DNA of 64,000 nt from positions 124,001 to 188,000 of the forward strand of contig CAWIVZ010000009.1 of the NCBI GenBank assembly GCA_963839645.1. The letters run 5' to 3'. Each line of letters begins with the position of its first letter. The first letter of the stretch is position 1. The translations under genes were made by a program, and so were the position numbers. The notes beneath the pieces were generated by a model that was not told the DNA's origin, did no database searches, and worked only from the letters and a program-made list of their open reading frames with translations. This document shows positions 27,804 through 37,368 of this stretch, piece after piece. The DNA is from PALSA-911 sp963839645. Its GTDB lineage: Bacteria > Pseudomonadota > Alphaproteobacteria > Acetobacterales > Acetobacteraceae.

Positions 27804-28262
27804 TCAGAGCAGTTCGAAGATTTCGTATTCCGGACCCGCGGCGGTGCGGCTGCCGGTGCCGATGCCGAACACGCGGTTCAACCAGCCATATTTTTCCGAT
27901 GAGGTTTCGAACAGGATGGCGGTGCGGAAATAGTACAGAGCCGGATCTACCGGCTCGCCGGCGGCGACCTTGGCCATGATGTCCGCCGGGCCATGGCGCA
28001 GGCCACGATAGGTGAGGCCGATCAGCGCCCCGTCATCGGTCCTCAGCACGAGCCGCACATCCAGCAGCAGGCAACCATCCGGGCGGGCGATGATCCAATC
28101 GGCGCCGCCCTCCATCACCGTGCCGTTCAGCCGCTCGCCGCTGAACGTGCCGCCGGCGACAGTGCCGACACGTCGGTCACCGCCCGGGGTGGCCCCGATC
28201 GGCTGCATCGAACCGAGTTGCAGCTTCAGCGACATCAGTGGCTTGGTCTTGATCTCGGCCAT
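27804..28262 (-). CDS. DUF3237 domain protein
   Basis: A 152-residue protein matching the DUF3237 family: a small beta-rich domain with GGTFSGERLNGTVMEGGADW and the central strand WIIARPDGCLLLDVRLVLRT. Function is unknown for the family. It is often near genes for aromatic or fatty-acid breakdown. The start at 28262 was chosen because GGAGGA lies about 7 bases upstream. It lies 33 bases upstream of the 3-hydroxyisobutyrate dehydrogenase gene on the same strand and may share its transcript. Confidence 0.8.
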   Translation of the reverse strand: MAEIKTKPLMSLKLQLGSMQPIGATPGGDRRVGTVAGGTFSGERLNGTVMEGGADWIIARPDGCLLLDVRLVLRTDDGALIGLTYRGLRHGPADIMAKVAAGEPVDPALYYFRTAILFETSSEKYGWLNRVFGIGTGSRTAAGPEYEIFELL

Positions 28263-28398
28263 TTCGGCTTCCTCCCCCGGGCGCATTGGTGCGGCTTAAT
28301 CGCGCGGCGCGATAAGACCCGATCGAGGCGTTTTGGACAAGGTTGGCGTCTTCGTCCGTCCGGCTCTATCGTGCCTCAACCCCGGAAAGGAGCTGGAA

Positions 28399-29553
28399 AT
28401 GTCAAGCGTCCATAATTTGCCTACCGCCTCCGCCCTCGCCTACCCGCTGCCGATGAGCGACCTGAAAAGCCTCGGCTTCGCCGCCAGGCCGATCGAGCAT
28501 CTGGATGCGCTGATCCGCGGTCATATCCAGGAAGGTCGCTATCCCGGGGCGCAGATCGCACTCGCCCGGCATGGCCAGCTCGCGCTTTTCCGCACCTACG
28601 GCGATGCCCGCACGGAAGGCGGTGTGCGCCCGGCCGCGGACAATAATCTGTGGCTGCTGTTCTCCCAGACCAAGGTGCTGTGCATGGCCGGCGTCTGGGC
28701 GCTGGTGGAGGAAGGCAAGCTGTCGTTCAACGACAGGATCGCTGACCATCTGCCGGAATTCGCCGCCCGCGGCAAAGCCGACATCACGGTTCATCAGGTC
28801 GCCACCCATCAGGGCGGCTTCCCTAGCAGCCACCTGACCCGCGAAGCCTGGCTGGATCATGCGAAGATGCGTGCGCAAGTGTGTGACTTCTCGCTGGAAT
28901 GGGCGCCAGGATCGCGCATGGCCTATCACGGCCGCAGCGCGCACCCGGTTCTGGCCATGGTGATGGAAGCCGTCACCGGCCAGGATTTCCGCGATGTGAT
29001 CCGCCAACGCGTGCTGGCGCCGCTTGGCCTGGCCGATGATGTGTTCGTCGGCGTGCCCGCCAACCTGCACGACCGCTGCGCGGACATGTACTACGCGCCG
29101 GGCAGCGAGATGCCCTACGACAACAGCGCCGATCTGCGCCTGGCCGGCCTGCCGCATGGCGGCGGTTTCGGCACCGCGCGCGGGATGGCGGCGTTCTACC
29201 AGATGATGCTCGGCAAGGGCCGGTTGGGCGAGGCGCGCATCTTCTCGCCGCGGCTGGTCCAATACGTCACCCGCAACCAGACCGGCGAACGCGGCGACGA
29301 AACGATGGGCGGAATTCCGATGCATCGCGGCCTGGGCCCGCATATGCGCGGCCTGTCCGACCGCATCCGCGGCCTTGGCACCAACGCCCACCCCGATACC
29401 TACGGCCATGGCGGGGCGGGAACGTCCTACTCCTGGGCCGATCCGGACAGCGGTGTGTCGTTCACCTACCTGACCAACAAGGTCGTGCCGGACCCCTGGC
29501 ACAGCGCCCGTCTCGACCGCGTGAGCAACCTCATCCACGCGGCCATCGACTGA
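28399..29553 (+). CDS. Beta-lactamase-fold serine hydrolase (class C-like esterase)
   Basis: A 384-residue protein of the beta-lactamase/PBP fold. The nucleophile motif SQTK (SxxK) is in LFSQTKVL near residue 93. The Tyr motif is probably MAYHGRSAH near residue 174, and HGGAGTSY near residue 337 replaces the KTG box. There is no signal peptide, so it is cytoplasmic. Such proteins are usually esterases or amide hydrolases, not antibiotic-resistance enzymes. The ATG at 28399 has AAAGGAG at good spacing. The gene stands alone on the + strand, divergent from DUF3237. Confidence 0.85.
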   Translation: MSSVHNLPTASALAYPLPMSDLKSLGFAARPIEHLDALIRGHIQEGRYPGAQIALARHGQLALFRTYGDARTEGGVRPAADNNLWLLFSQTKVLCMAGVWALVEEGKLSFNDRIADHLPEFAARGKADITVHQVATHQGGFPSSHLTREAWLDHAKMRAQVCDFSLEWAPGSRMAYHGRSAHPVLAMVMEAVTGQDFRDVIRQRVLAPLGLADDVFVGVPANLHDRCADMYYAPGSEMPYDNSADLRLAGLPHGGGFGTARGMAAFYQMMLGKGRLGEARIFSPRLVQYVTRNQTGERGDETMGGIPMHRGLGPHMRGLSDRIRGLGTNAHPDTYGHGGAGTSYSWADPDSGVSFTYLTNKVVPDPWHSARLDRVSNLIHAAID

Positions 29554-29686
29554 AATCGGAAGCGGGGGAGCAAGGCAAGAGTGGGAGGCCGCCCCCAACC
29601 CCCACAGCCTGTGCACGGTGCCCGAAAGGAGACAATCGTCCAGATCTATCTTCGGTAGAACCCAGCGCAATGAAGGGACGGACTGA

Positions 29687-30307
29687 ATGATCAACCGAAA
29701 ATTCTTCTTCGATCAATGCCGCGCCACGTTGTTTACCGGCAAACTGAGCCAGGGTCAGGTAGGGGGAATGACGTTCATCCTCGACGTCTGGGAAGCGGAC
29801 CATGCGACGCACGATGATCGTTGGCTCGCCTATGCCCTCGCAACGGCCTTCCATGAAACGGCGTTCACGATGCAACCGATCCGTGAAATCGGCGGGCCTG
29901 CCTACTTCACACGCATGTACGATCCCAACAGCAGCATCCCGCAAAGGGCTGCGCTGGCCAGGAAGATGGGTGCCCAGCCAGGGGATGGCCCGATTTTCTA
30001 CGGCCGTGGCTATGTGCAGCTGACCTGGCGAGCGAACTACGACAAGATGGGTAATGCCTTCGGCGTCGACCTTACCACGGACGCTGCCGCCGCCGATAAA
30101 GTCATGCAGCCTGATTTAGCGGCCAAGATCATGTTCAAGGGCATGGAAGAGGGCATGTTTACCGGCAAGAAATTCGCCAACTACTTCGCTCCCGGCGTCG
30201 AGGACTGGAAGAATGCCCGCCGGATCATCAATGGGAACGACTGTGACGAGGCCATCGCCGTGTATGCCAAGAAATTCTACGGCGCGATCAGCTACACGAC
30301 CGGTTAA
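29687..30307 (+). CDS. GH19-type lysozyme/chitinase-like protein
   Basis: A 206-residue protein with the glycoside hydrolase 19 fold: FHETAFTMQPI near residue 64, with the likely catalytic Glu, and GRGYVQLTWRANYDKMG near residue 105. The family includes chitinases and phage endolysins. It lacks a signal peptide, as endolysins do. No holin or phage structural gene is adjacent, so it may be a domesticated phage lysin or a peptidoglycan hydrolase with another export route. The DUF4087 gene follows within a few bases. Confidence 0.85.
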   Translation: MINRKFFFDQCRATLFTGKLSQGQVGGMTFILDVWEADHATHDDRWLAYALATAFHETAFTMQPIREIGGPAYFTRMYDPNSSIPQRAALARKMGAQPGDGPIFYGRGYVQLTWRANYDKMGNAFGVDLTTDAAAADKVMQPDLAAKIMFKGMEEGMFTGKKFANYFAPGVEDWKNARRIINGNDCDEAIAVYAKKFYGAISYTTG

Positions 30308-30314
30308 GGCCGGG

Positions 30315-30695
30315 TTGGGGCCGCGGATAAGGTGCCGGGTTGGCGCCGCCTGTCTGCTGGCCCTTTTGGCCTGGGGTGTGCAGGCTGAGCCGGTGCCGGC
30401 CAAGCTGCGATGCGGTTGGTTCGAGAACCCTACGCCAGCCAATGCCTGGCTGACCGACCGTGACGGACTATGGATCGTCGGCGTCCAGGGCGGGCATCAG
30501 GCCGAGGGCGACTGGCCGGTGTTTTCAAGCGCGCGTTGGGTACGTACCAGCGGTAACTACGGCTACGGCTGCGCCTGCCTGAAGGTGTCGGCGGATCCCG
30601 AAACAGGGTTGGTGCAACGGATCGTCTACGGCTACTCCCGCCCGCTGCAAAGTTGCCGCAAGGATCCCCGGCTCAAGGAACCCAGCCGTGACTGA
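30315..30695 (+). CDS. Exported DUF4087 protein
   Basis: About 126 residues. A hydrophobic signal segment (VGAACLLALLAWGVQA) is followed by a compact Cys-bearing domain with RCGWFENPTPANAWLTDRDG and NYGYGCACLKV, which I recognise as DUF4087. Its function is unknown; it is probably periplasmic. The start is uncertain: no ATG lies near the signal peptide, and the TTG at 30315, eight bases after the GH19 stop, gives a sensible signal sequence. The open frame itself runs from 30213 inside the GH19 gene. Confidence 0.7.
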   Translation: MGPRIRCRVGAACLLALLAWGVQAEPVPAKLRCGWFENPTPANAWLTDRDGLWIVGVQGGHQAEGDWPVFSSARWVRTSGNYGYGCACLKVSADPETGLVQRIVYGYSRPLQSCRKDPRLKEPSRD

Positions 30696-30746
30696 AATGC
30701 CCTGAGCCTTTCGTTGTGTAGCCTGATGTGCGGCCGCCCCCCGGCC

Positions 30747-31616
30747 TCAAGCCGGCGGCAGATTGGTGGCGATGTAGGGCGGGAGGTTGAAGGCGCCGGT
30801 GTGGATTTCCGGGGTCCAGTAGCGCGTGGTGCCGAGGATGCCCGCCGCTTCGGCGCGGTTGCGAATTTCGGTGATGGGGACGCGCGTTAGCGTGGCGTCC
30901 TTCGCGGACCAGCCGAGGGTCATGAAGCCACCGACATAGGTGGGCACCGCCGCGACATAGGCGGTGACGTGCGGGAAGAACTTGGCGCGGCGGAGCGAGG
31001 TGTCGCGCAGTTCGTCCGCCTGCATCGCCGGCACGCCGCACTGGTTCACGACAAGGCCGCGCGGGGAGAGGATGCGGGCGCAGTTGGCGTAGAATTCGTC
31101 GGTGAACAGCACTTCGCCGACGCCGATCGGATCGGTGCTGTCGACGATGATGGCATCGAACGTCGCATCTGCCGCGCGCCTAACGTAGTCGATGCCGTCG
31201 CCGACGATGACCTCGGCGCGCGGGTCGTTCCAGGCGTCGCCGGCGATGGAGGGGAGGAACTCCTTCGACAGGCGGATCACCTCGCCGTCGATTTCCACCA
31301 TTACCGCGCGCTTCATGCCGCGATGCTGCAGTACGCGGCGCAGCACGCCGCCGTCGCCAGCGCCGATGATCAGCACTGTTTCCGCCGCTCCGTGGGCCAG
31401 CAGCGGCACATGGGTCAGCATTTCCTGGTAGACGAATTCATCGGCCTCGGTGATCTGGATCGCGCCGTCCAGCACCATCACCCGGCCATGCGAGAAACTT
31501 TCGAAAATGACGATGTCCTGAAACTCGCTCTGCACCCGCGCAAGTTCACGCTTGACCAGGAAGCGCTGTCCCCAGTCGGGATAGAGGGTTTCGTTGATCC
31601 AGCTATCGGTCGTCAT
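30747..31616 (-). CDS. speE: Spermidine synthase
   Basis: Transfers the aminopropyl group of decarboxylated SAM to putrescine, giving spermidine and 5'-methylthioadenosine. It has 289 residues. Motifs: the SAM-type loop LIIGAGDGGVLRRVLQH near residue 83, VEIDGEVI near 106, the catalytic DSTDPIG near 157 and YVGGFMTLGWSA near 230. It lies downstream of speD on the same strand, but a strong hairpin separates them. The methylthioadenosine by-product may feed the RuBisCO-like/cupin pathway at 16 kb. Confidence 0.95.
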   Translation of the reverse strand: MTTDSWINETLYPDWGQRFLVKRELARVQSEFQDIVIFESFSHGRVMVLDGAIQITEADEFVYQEMLTHVPLLAHGAAETVLIIGAGDGGVLRRVLQHRGMKRAVMVEIDGEVIRLSKEFLPSIAGDAWNDPRAEVIVGDGIDYVRRAADATFDAIIVDSTDPIGVGEVLFTDEFYANCARILSPRGLVVNQCGVPAMQADELRDTSLRRAKFFPHVTAYVAAVPTYVGGFMTLGWSAKDATLTRVPITEIRNRAEAAGILGTTRYWTPEIHTGAFNLPPYIATNLPPA

Positions 31617-31650
31617 TGTCGCAATTCCCTGTCATCGAAGCGAGCGCACG

Positions 31651-31688
31651 AAAAAACACGGCCCGGGCCAATCTGCCCGGGCCGTGTA
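31651..31688 (-). terminator. Terminator/attenuator between speD and speE
   Basis: On the minus strand a 12-bp GC stem, CACGGCCCGGGC / GCCCGGGCCGTG with a 6-base loop, is followed by TTTTTT. It is a perfect rho-independent terminator lying just after speD and 35 bases before the speE ATG, so it should lower speE expression relative to speD. Confidence 0.85.
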
Positions 31689-31708
31689 ATACGCGAAAGA
31701 ACGGAGTG

Positions 31709-32167
31709 CTAGCCGACCAGGCCGCGGCGCTGCTCGCCGAGATTGACGCGGCTGGGCTTGAACGCTGCCTTCAGGACGGGCACCGACAGATGCGGATCGC
31801 AGGCACCGCACATGAAGATATCCACCGCGGCGAAGTCGCGCTCCGGCCAGGTGTGGATCGAGATATGGCTCTCCGCCAGCACGACCACGCCCGAAACCCC
31901 GCCATTGGGCGAGAAATGGTGGAAATGACTGTGCAGAATCGTCGCACCGGCCTCCTCGGCCGCAGCGCGCAACGCTGCGTCGATCAGGTCGGGGTCGGCA
32001 AGATTGCTGGCCCCCCAAAGGTCGATCAGCAAATGGGTTCCGGCGAATTTCACACCGTCACGTTCAACAAAGTAATCCTTCTGCACCTCGATCTGGGTGC
32101 CGACGGACGGTGTCTGGTTCTCGCTCGGAGTCTCCGAGACCATCCCCAGTGGGCTGAGTGCGTTCAT
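31709..32167 (-). CDS. speD: S-adenosylmethionine decarboxylase proenzyme
   Basis: Makes decarboxylated SAM for spermidine synthesis. The 152-residue length is that of the short bacterial (SpeH/SpeD2-type) class. The self-cleavage site, where Ser becomes pyruvoyl, is in LAESHISIHTWPE near residue 90, and the processing partner residues HSHFHHF and CGACDPH are present. The ATG at 32167 has TAGGAG at good distance; the longer frame from 32236 has no support. First gene of the spermidine pair. Confidence 0.93.
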   Translation of the reverse strand: MNALSPLGMVSETPSENQTPSVGTQIEVQKDYFVERDGVKFAGTHLLIDLWGASNLADPDLIDAALRAAAEEAGATILHSHFHHFSPNGGVSGVVVLAESHISIHTWPERDFAAVDIFMCGACDPHLSVPVLKAAFKPSRVNLGEQRRGLVG

Positions 32168-32361
32168 CGCATACTCTCCTACCAGTAGACAGCCGGTTGG
32201 GCAGCGTGCCGGACGCACGCTGTCCTCTTGGGCCAAGGCCGCGCAAAATGAGGAAAGGGGGGGGTAGATGCAAGTAAATTCGGTCCCCGGAGCGCCAAAA
32301 AATCACATGCCCGCAACGCGCTGGCCGCGTGACAATTTCACGTCAATGTGCCGGGAGTGTG
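32168..32361. other. Intergenic region upstream of speD
   Basis: About 190 bases between the end of the large TPR gene and speD, both on the minus strand. It holds a run of eight G near 32258 and a small inverted repeat GTGA-CAATT-TCAC near 32333. No clear promoter or riboswitch could be identified. Confidence 0.4.
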
Positions 32362-35300
32362 CTAACGGACCGATGCCGGCACGGCCGGGGGCGGTTCCAG
32401 CGCCGTGATCCCGGCGGGAAGCGTGCGTGCGAGCGCCATTTCGCGGCCTGCCCGCTGCAGATCCTTGGCGGACTGGACGCGGTCCGCGGTCAGCAGCTTG
32501 AACATATCGGCCAGCGGCCCGCTCGCCATGCGCGGCGAGTTGCGGATGCGCAGGCGTTCCAGCATCGGCTCGTCCCCTGCCTGCGAGGCCGCGCTGGCCA
32601 GGCGCACCAGCAGCCGGCGTTGGGTATCGTCGAGCTTGCCCTCCGCCGGCACCAGTTTCGCCGCCTGGTCCGCGAGCGACTGGGTGGCGGCTGGCCAGTC
32701 ACCGGCCTGCTCGAGGATCGCGGAGCGCAATTCATCGGCAGCCGGAGTGTTGAGCGGCGCCAGCGCGGCCAGCGCCTTGTCCCGACCGCCGGTACGAGCG
32801 CTGGCCTTGGCGAACAACAGCGCGCGCCGTTCCACCAGGCTGGCTGGCAACGGATCGGAGGAGGGCGTAGCAGCGGACAAACCGTCGGCGGGCCAATCGG
32901 CCGCGGCTTCTGGTTCGGACGCCGCGAGGGATTTCCAGCGCACCCTTGGCATCGCCCTCGCGTAGCTTTAGCGCGGCCAGGGTGGCGCCGAGACCGGCGC
33001 GGCCAGCACCCTGCGGCGCGGCCTGCATCAGCCGTTGCAGTTGCGGCCCGGCACGGCTCGGCAGATCGAGCGCCAGCAGCTCTTCCGCCAGCTTTGCCTG
33101 CAGGGCATTCGCGGAAACGCCTGATTCCGGCTGCTGGGCATTCTGCATTTCAGCCAGCAGGTCCGCATTCTCGTCGAGCAGCGAAACCAAGTCGAGCGGA
33201 GCAAGGGCGTCGACCGCCTTGCCGCGCAGCAGCCCGGCAAACATCGCCTGCATCGCCGCGTGGATTTCAGCCTTGCGGTCGGGAAATATCGAGAGGGTTT
33301 CGCGCAGCAGCGCCAATGCCGGACGCCAGGCGCCGCTCTCGGCGCGGAGCGCGGCCACGCGTTCGCGCAGCGCGAGTTCGTGCTGGTCCCCGCGCCAGTC
33401 GTACAATTGCCGGTCCAACGCATCCGCGGCGGCGGCTGCATCGATGCGGTGCGACGCCAAGCGCAGTTCTACCTCGCGACTCGCGGCCAGTGCCCGCTGA
33501 CGGCGATCCCGGCCTTGCACGACAGCGTCGTAGGCGGCCAGGGCTCCATCGACGTTGCCATCCGCCTCCAGCTTCATGGCACGCGCCAGCCCAAGGGCCG
33601 GATTGTCCTTCTGTCGCGCAAGCGCCGGTGCGACGGCGGCGGCTTCCCCGCCGGCGATCATGGTTTCGATCACGACCGGCAGCAGCCTGTCGCGCATGCC
33701 GGCCGGGTACGCCAGGACAAGCGGCAAGGTGGCGGCGAAGACGGCGGCGGCCCGCGGCGAGCCTTCCTGCAGGCTGGCCGCGCGGATCGCGCGCCAAAGC
33801 GCGATCTCATCGGTGCCGGACAAACGCGGATCGTCGATCGGGGCGGAGTCGCTGATCCGGCCGGCCAGCAACGCGGCGATGGCGCCGAGCCCGGCTGCAT
33901 CGGCCGATGCGGCCGCGGCGGGGTCGTCCTCGGCAGCGAGTTGCAGCACAGCCTGGGCCTCGGCCCCCAGGCCAAGGGAAATCATCGTCTGCGCCACGAC
34001 CAGCCGCTTGCGGCCCCGCGCGCGCGCGGGTGCGAAGGCGGCATCCGCTACCTCGGCCTGCAAGCGCCGCTGCAGGGCATCCGGGGGCAACATCTGAAAA
34101 TTGAACCGCCGCGTCAGCCCGGCGGCTGCGTCCAGGCTTTCCACGTCGGCTGCGGCGGTCCGGAACGCAGGCAGATCCGCGCCGGTGAGAACAAACCCGT
34201 CCTTGACCGCACGCAACGACAAGCTATCGGCCAAGGGCTGCACGGCCACGCCCTGCCAGGTAGGCAGCAGCACATAGCGTGGCGTGCGCCGGGTGGCGGC
34301 GATGCCCTGCCCCGCCTGGCGCTGTGTGCCGAGCAGCAAGGTCGCCCCGGTGTCTGGGTCCGCCAGGCTAACCACCTCGCCCGGCGCATCACCCGGCAGC
34401 AGAACGCGCGCGCGTCCGGGCGACGCCGCGTCGTCCGGAGCCAGGGCCACGTGGATCGGGCGGATCGGCGTCACGTTCGGAACCACGGCGATGGTCCACG
34501 CGCGCGGCGAACGTCGCAGCAGCGCCACTTCCATGCCGGGCGGCAGCCGCAGTTGGATCAAGGTTGCCGCCGGCAGAAGTTGCACGCTGGCGCTGCCGAG
34601 GACCGGATCGGCACGCAGCGCCGCCAGATCCACCGGCCGCCGCTGGTCGAACACCACCAGCGCCAGGTCGCCACGGCGCAGCGCCGCCGCGCCGATGTCC
34701 GCGCCGAACGGCACCGAAAATGCCACCCCTTTGCCGGCCTCGGCTGGCGTGGCACTGGCCGCGGCCAGGGCGACCGGGCCAGGGAAGCTTGGCCCGGGCG
34801 TGTCGGGAGCGGAGGCCGCCGATGGCGGGGCCGGCGGCATCTGCGCTGGCAGCGGTTCGGCAGGCGGGGCCGCGCCCGCAGCCGGTTCCGGCACGACCGG
34901 CGGCGGCACGGTCTCGGGCACGGGTCGGGTAGGCGCAGGTTGGGAGGATGGCTCCGCTGCCGCGACCGACGGCGGTACGTCGAGCGGTATCGGCGGCACC
35001 GGCAACCCGGCCGCGGCAATCTTCTCCGGCTTTGCTTCCGGCGAGCCGGCAGGGTCGATCACATCGACGACCACGCGTTCGCCGATGCGCGAGGGCCGCA
35101 CCCGCGCCCCTGACGCCACGACGAGTTCCACCGCCCCATCGCCGCCCAAGACGGACAGGACATTGTGCGGCATGAACCGGGGATCGCCGATGGGGACGGC
35201 AGGCGAGAAACCCAGATGCACATGATCGCCGTCCCGCGACAGCCGATACTTCGTGCGCCCGGCCACATCGAACACCAGCCGGCCGAAGCCGGGATGATTG

Positions 35301-35461
35301 CCGGCACGCACACTGACCGCTTCCGCGCGTGATGCCGCTGGTAGGGACACCGATTGGGCTGCGGCATCCTCGTTCCGTGCGGATAGCACGACCGCCAGCA
35401 GGACAGCCGCAAAGACGGCCGGCAGCCACCCGCCTCCGGCTCGCTGCCGCCTGTCCCGCAT
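32362..35461 (-). CDS. Large exported TPR-type protein of the motility operon, read through one +1 frameshift
   Basis: About 1,030 residues and not well known. It has an N-terminal signal/membrane segment (about 10-35, WLPAVFAAVLLAVVL), a first domain of about 120 residues, a long Pro/Ala-rich linker (about 155-230), a beta-rich segment, and an all-helical alanine-rich C-terminal half that looks like degenerate TPRs. Deleting one G from 32928-32930 joins GALEI to LAASEPEAAADWP, and the repaired frame ends at 32362. It starts in an ATGA overlap with cheZ, so it is translated with the chemotaxis genes. The location implies a periplasmic or membrane-anchored role in flagellar motor assembly or function; this is inference. 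Confidence 0.72.
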
Positions 35462-36114
35462 CAGTCGAAACTGGCCATCAGCTTGTCGATGTCGGACTGG
35501 TCCATCGCCAGCGCCGGCAGTTGCGGGCCGTTCAACAAATGCGACCCGCCGGCCGTCTCCGGGACGATCGCGCCCTCCCGCTGGTCGGAGAAAGTGGCGA
35601 CGATGTTGGCGATCTTCGTCTCGATCATCTTCAGCGCGGCAACCACCTTGGTGATCCGTTGGCCGGTGATGTCCTGGAAGCCGCAGGCCTCGTAGATCCG
35701 GGTGGTGGCTTCCTGCAATTGCGAGGCGGCTTCGCCGGTCAACCCGTCCGCCACCTTGTCCAGCGTCTCGCACACCTCCAGGATCGCGTCGGTCGCGGCG
35801 GCGGTATGGGACACGATCGCATCCAGTTCGTCAGTGGCCAGCGGAATGTGGCTGGCGGTTATGTCGTCCACCCGAAGCGCCGCGATCTCTTGCTTGGTGG
35901 TCGCTATGGTCCGGCCGAGCGCCTCCACCTCGTGCAGCAGGGATGCCTCCGTCGCCGTCAGGTCGCCGGTCATCGTGGCTAGCACCGCGCGCACGACCTG
36001 CGCCACCATTTCCGGATCGCCGGCCGGATTTCCCGTGCGGATCACCGCCAGACGCTCGGCCAACGACCATCCCATGACGTTGGCCGCATCGTGCTTGTTG
36101 CTTCCATCAGGCAT
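35461..36114 (-). CDS. cheZ: CheY-phosphate phosphatase CheZ
   Basis: Dephosphorylates CheY-P to end the motor-switching signal. The 217-residue protein is long-helical. The catalytic region LEVCETLDKVADGL...CGFQDITGQRITKVV near residues 115-160 matches the CheZ family, including the conserved Gln in FQDITGQ. The last residues DQSDIDKLMASFD are the CheY-binding tail typical of CheZ. It overlaps cheY by 8 bases upstream and the large TPR gene by one codon downstream. Confidence 0.9.
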   Translation of the reverse strand: MPDGSNKHDAANVMGWSLAERLAVIRTGNPAGDPEMVAQVVRAVLATMTGDLTATEASLLHEVEALGRTIATTKQEIAALRVDDITASHIPLATDELDAIVSHTAAATDAILEVCETLDKVADGLTGEAASQLQEATTRIYEACGFQDITGQRITKVVAALKMIETKIANIVATFSDQREGAIVPETAGGSHLLNGPQLPALAMDQSDIDKLMASFD

Positions 36115-36493
36115 ACCCGAGCACCTTTTCGATCTTGTCGCGCAGCGTTTCCGCGTTGAACGGCTTGACGATGTAGTTGGAAACGCCGGCCTGCTTCGCG
36201 GCCACCACGTTCTCGGTCTTGCTTTCCGCGGTGATCATGATGAACGGCGTGGTCTTCAGCCGGTTGTCGGCACGAACCTCCTGCAGCAATTGCAGTCCGG
36301 TCATAGGCGCCATGTTCCAGTCGCTGATCACCAGGCCGAAGCTGCCGGCCCGCAGCTTGGACAGAGCCTCCGATCCGTCCGTGGCTTCCTCGACATTGTT
36401 GAAATCGATCTGCTTCAGAAGGTTTCGGATAATCCGAAGCATGGTCTTGTAGTCATCGACGATTAGAACATGCATCGACTTGTCGATCGTCAT
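36107..36493 (-). CDS. cheY: Chemotaxis response regulator CheY
   Basis: A single receiver domain of 128 residues. The acidic pocket is LIVDD near residue 12, the phospho-acceptor Asp is in ISDWNMAPMTG near residue 57, and the conserved Thr/Lys pair is in MITAES and YIVKPFN near 87 and 109. Closest in look to motor-binding CheY, and it lies directly upstream of cheZ and downstream of motor genes. It presumably binds FliM when phosphorylated. Confidence 0.94.
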   Translation of the reverse strand: MTIDKSMHVLIVDDYKTMLRIIRNLLKQIDFNNVEEATDGSEALSKLRAGSFGLVISDWNMAPMTGLQLLQEVRADNRLKTTPFIMITAESKTENVVAAKQAGVSNYIVKPFNAETLRDKIEKVLGYA

Positions 36494-36569
36494 TCCGTTG
36501 TCCTCTCGATTACGTCATGCCGGTCGTTGGAATAGGGATCGACCTGGATGGTCATGCTCCGGACTGGCC

Positions 36570-37322
36570 TCATTTGGCGCCGGCGGCGCTCGTCAGATTC
36601 TCCACCCGCATCCGCGCCAGCCCGTCCGTCACTTCCCGCGCCCGCTCCGGGTGCATCGCCGACAGGATCAGGGCGGCCTTGGCCTCCTTCATCCGGTCCA
36701 GCACCTGGAGCAGAACCTGCATATCCAGATCGTTTAGGATGACCGCGGCATCCCGTGGCTTCATGGTCTCATAAAGCTTGACCAACCCTTTCCAGCCAGA
36801 CTCCTCGCGCTGGACACGCGCTGCCTCGAGCGCTTCCAGTTTCTTTTGCAACGCCTGCAGTTCGTCCACCCGGCCGGACACCTTCCGCTCGGCCGCGGTC
36901 AGCACGGCTTCCCGCGTGGTCAGCGCGGCTTCCCTCGCTTCCAGTTGCTGGCGACGCTGACGCAGGTCCAGCAGCACGGCACGCTCGCTGTCGCTGACCG
37001 GTGGGTCGGGCGGCGACGAGCCGGCCGTCGCAGGTGTCGATGCGCAGGCCGCATCCTGGCCGGCGTTGACCGGCAGCTTTTCCTTGGAAGAGGCCGTTCC
37101 TGCGCCGGAGCCGCCGGCATCCTTGCCCGCGACGGCTTTGCCCGATGTGGGCAGGCCCGAGGCAGGCTGGCCGGCCGCCCGGGCCGCGGGCAACACGGAC
37201 GACCCCATCGCCTCTCCGGCGCCAATGATCGCGCCCACCAGCACACTGGATTTCACGACCAGCAACAGCGCCAGCACGAAAATGGTCAGCGGCAGCAGCC
37301 TCGGCCGAAGCATATGCATCAT
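36570..37322 (-). CDS. motE: MotE-like flagellar protein (MgtE-N/FliG-like domain)
   Basis: About 250 residues. A single N-terminal membrane helix (LPLTIFVLALLLVVKSSVLV) is followed by a Gly/Ser/Pro-rich linker, a coiled coil (about 118-175, LDLRQRRQQLEAREAALTTR) and a C-terminal domain LVKLYETMKPRDAAVILNDL of the MgtE-N/MotE type. In other Alphaproteobacteria MotE is a periplasmic partner or chaperone of the motor protein MotC. The ATG at 37322 has GAGG eight bases upstream; a TTG at 37379 would overlap the previous gene. Placement with fliM, cheY and cheZ supports the motor role. Confidence 0.8.
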   Translation of the reverse strand: MMHMLRPRLLPLTIFVLALLLVVKSSVLVGAIIGAGEAMGSSVLPAARAAGQPASGLPTSGKAVAGKDAGGSGAGTASSKEKLPVNAGQDAACASTPATAGSSPPDPPVSDSERAVLLDLRQRRQQLEAREAALTTREAVLTAAERKVSGRVDELQALQKKLEALEAARVQREESGWKGLVKLYETMKPRDAAVILNDLDMQVLLQVLDRMKEAKAALILSAMHPERAREVTDGLARMRVENLTSAAGAK

Positions 37323-37368
37323 CGTGCCGGCCTCATGGCGCCAATCTCCTGGCACGGACTCATCAGGC

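Noticed and set aside
29687..30307. Prophage at the GH19 lysin
   Set aside because: No capsid, tail, integrase or holin genes and no attachment repeats around it.
33260..35113. 617-codon + strand open frame opposite the large TPR gene
   Set aside because: Shadow frame; Arg/Gly/His-rich with no start signal.
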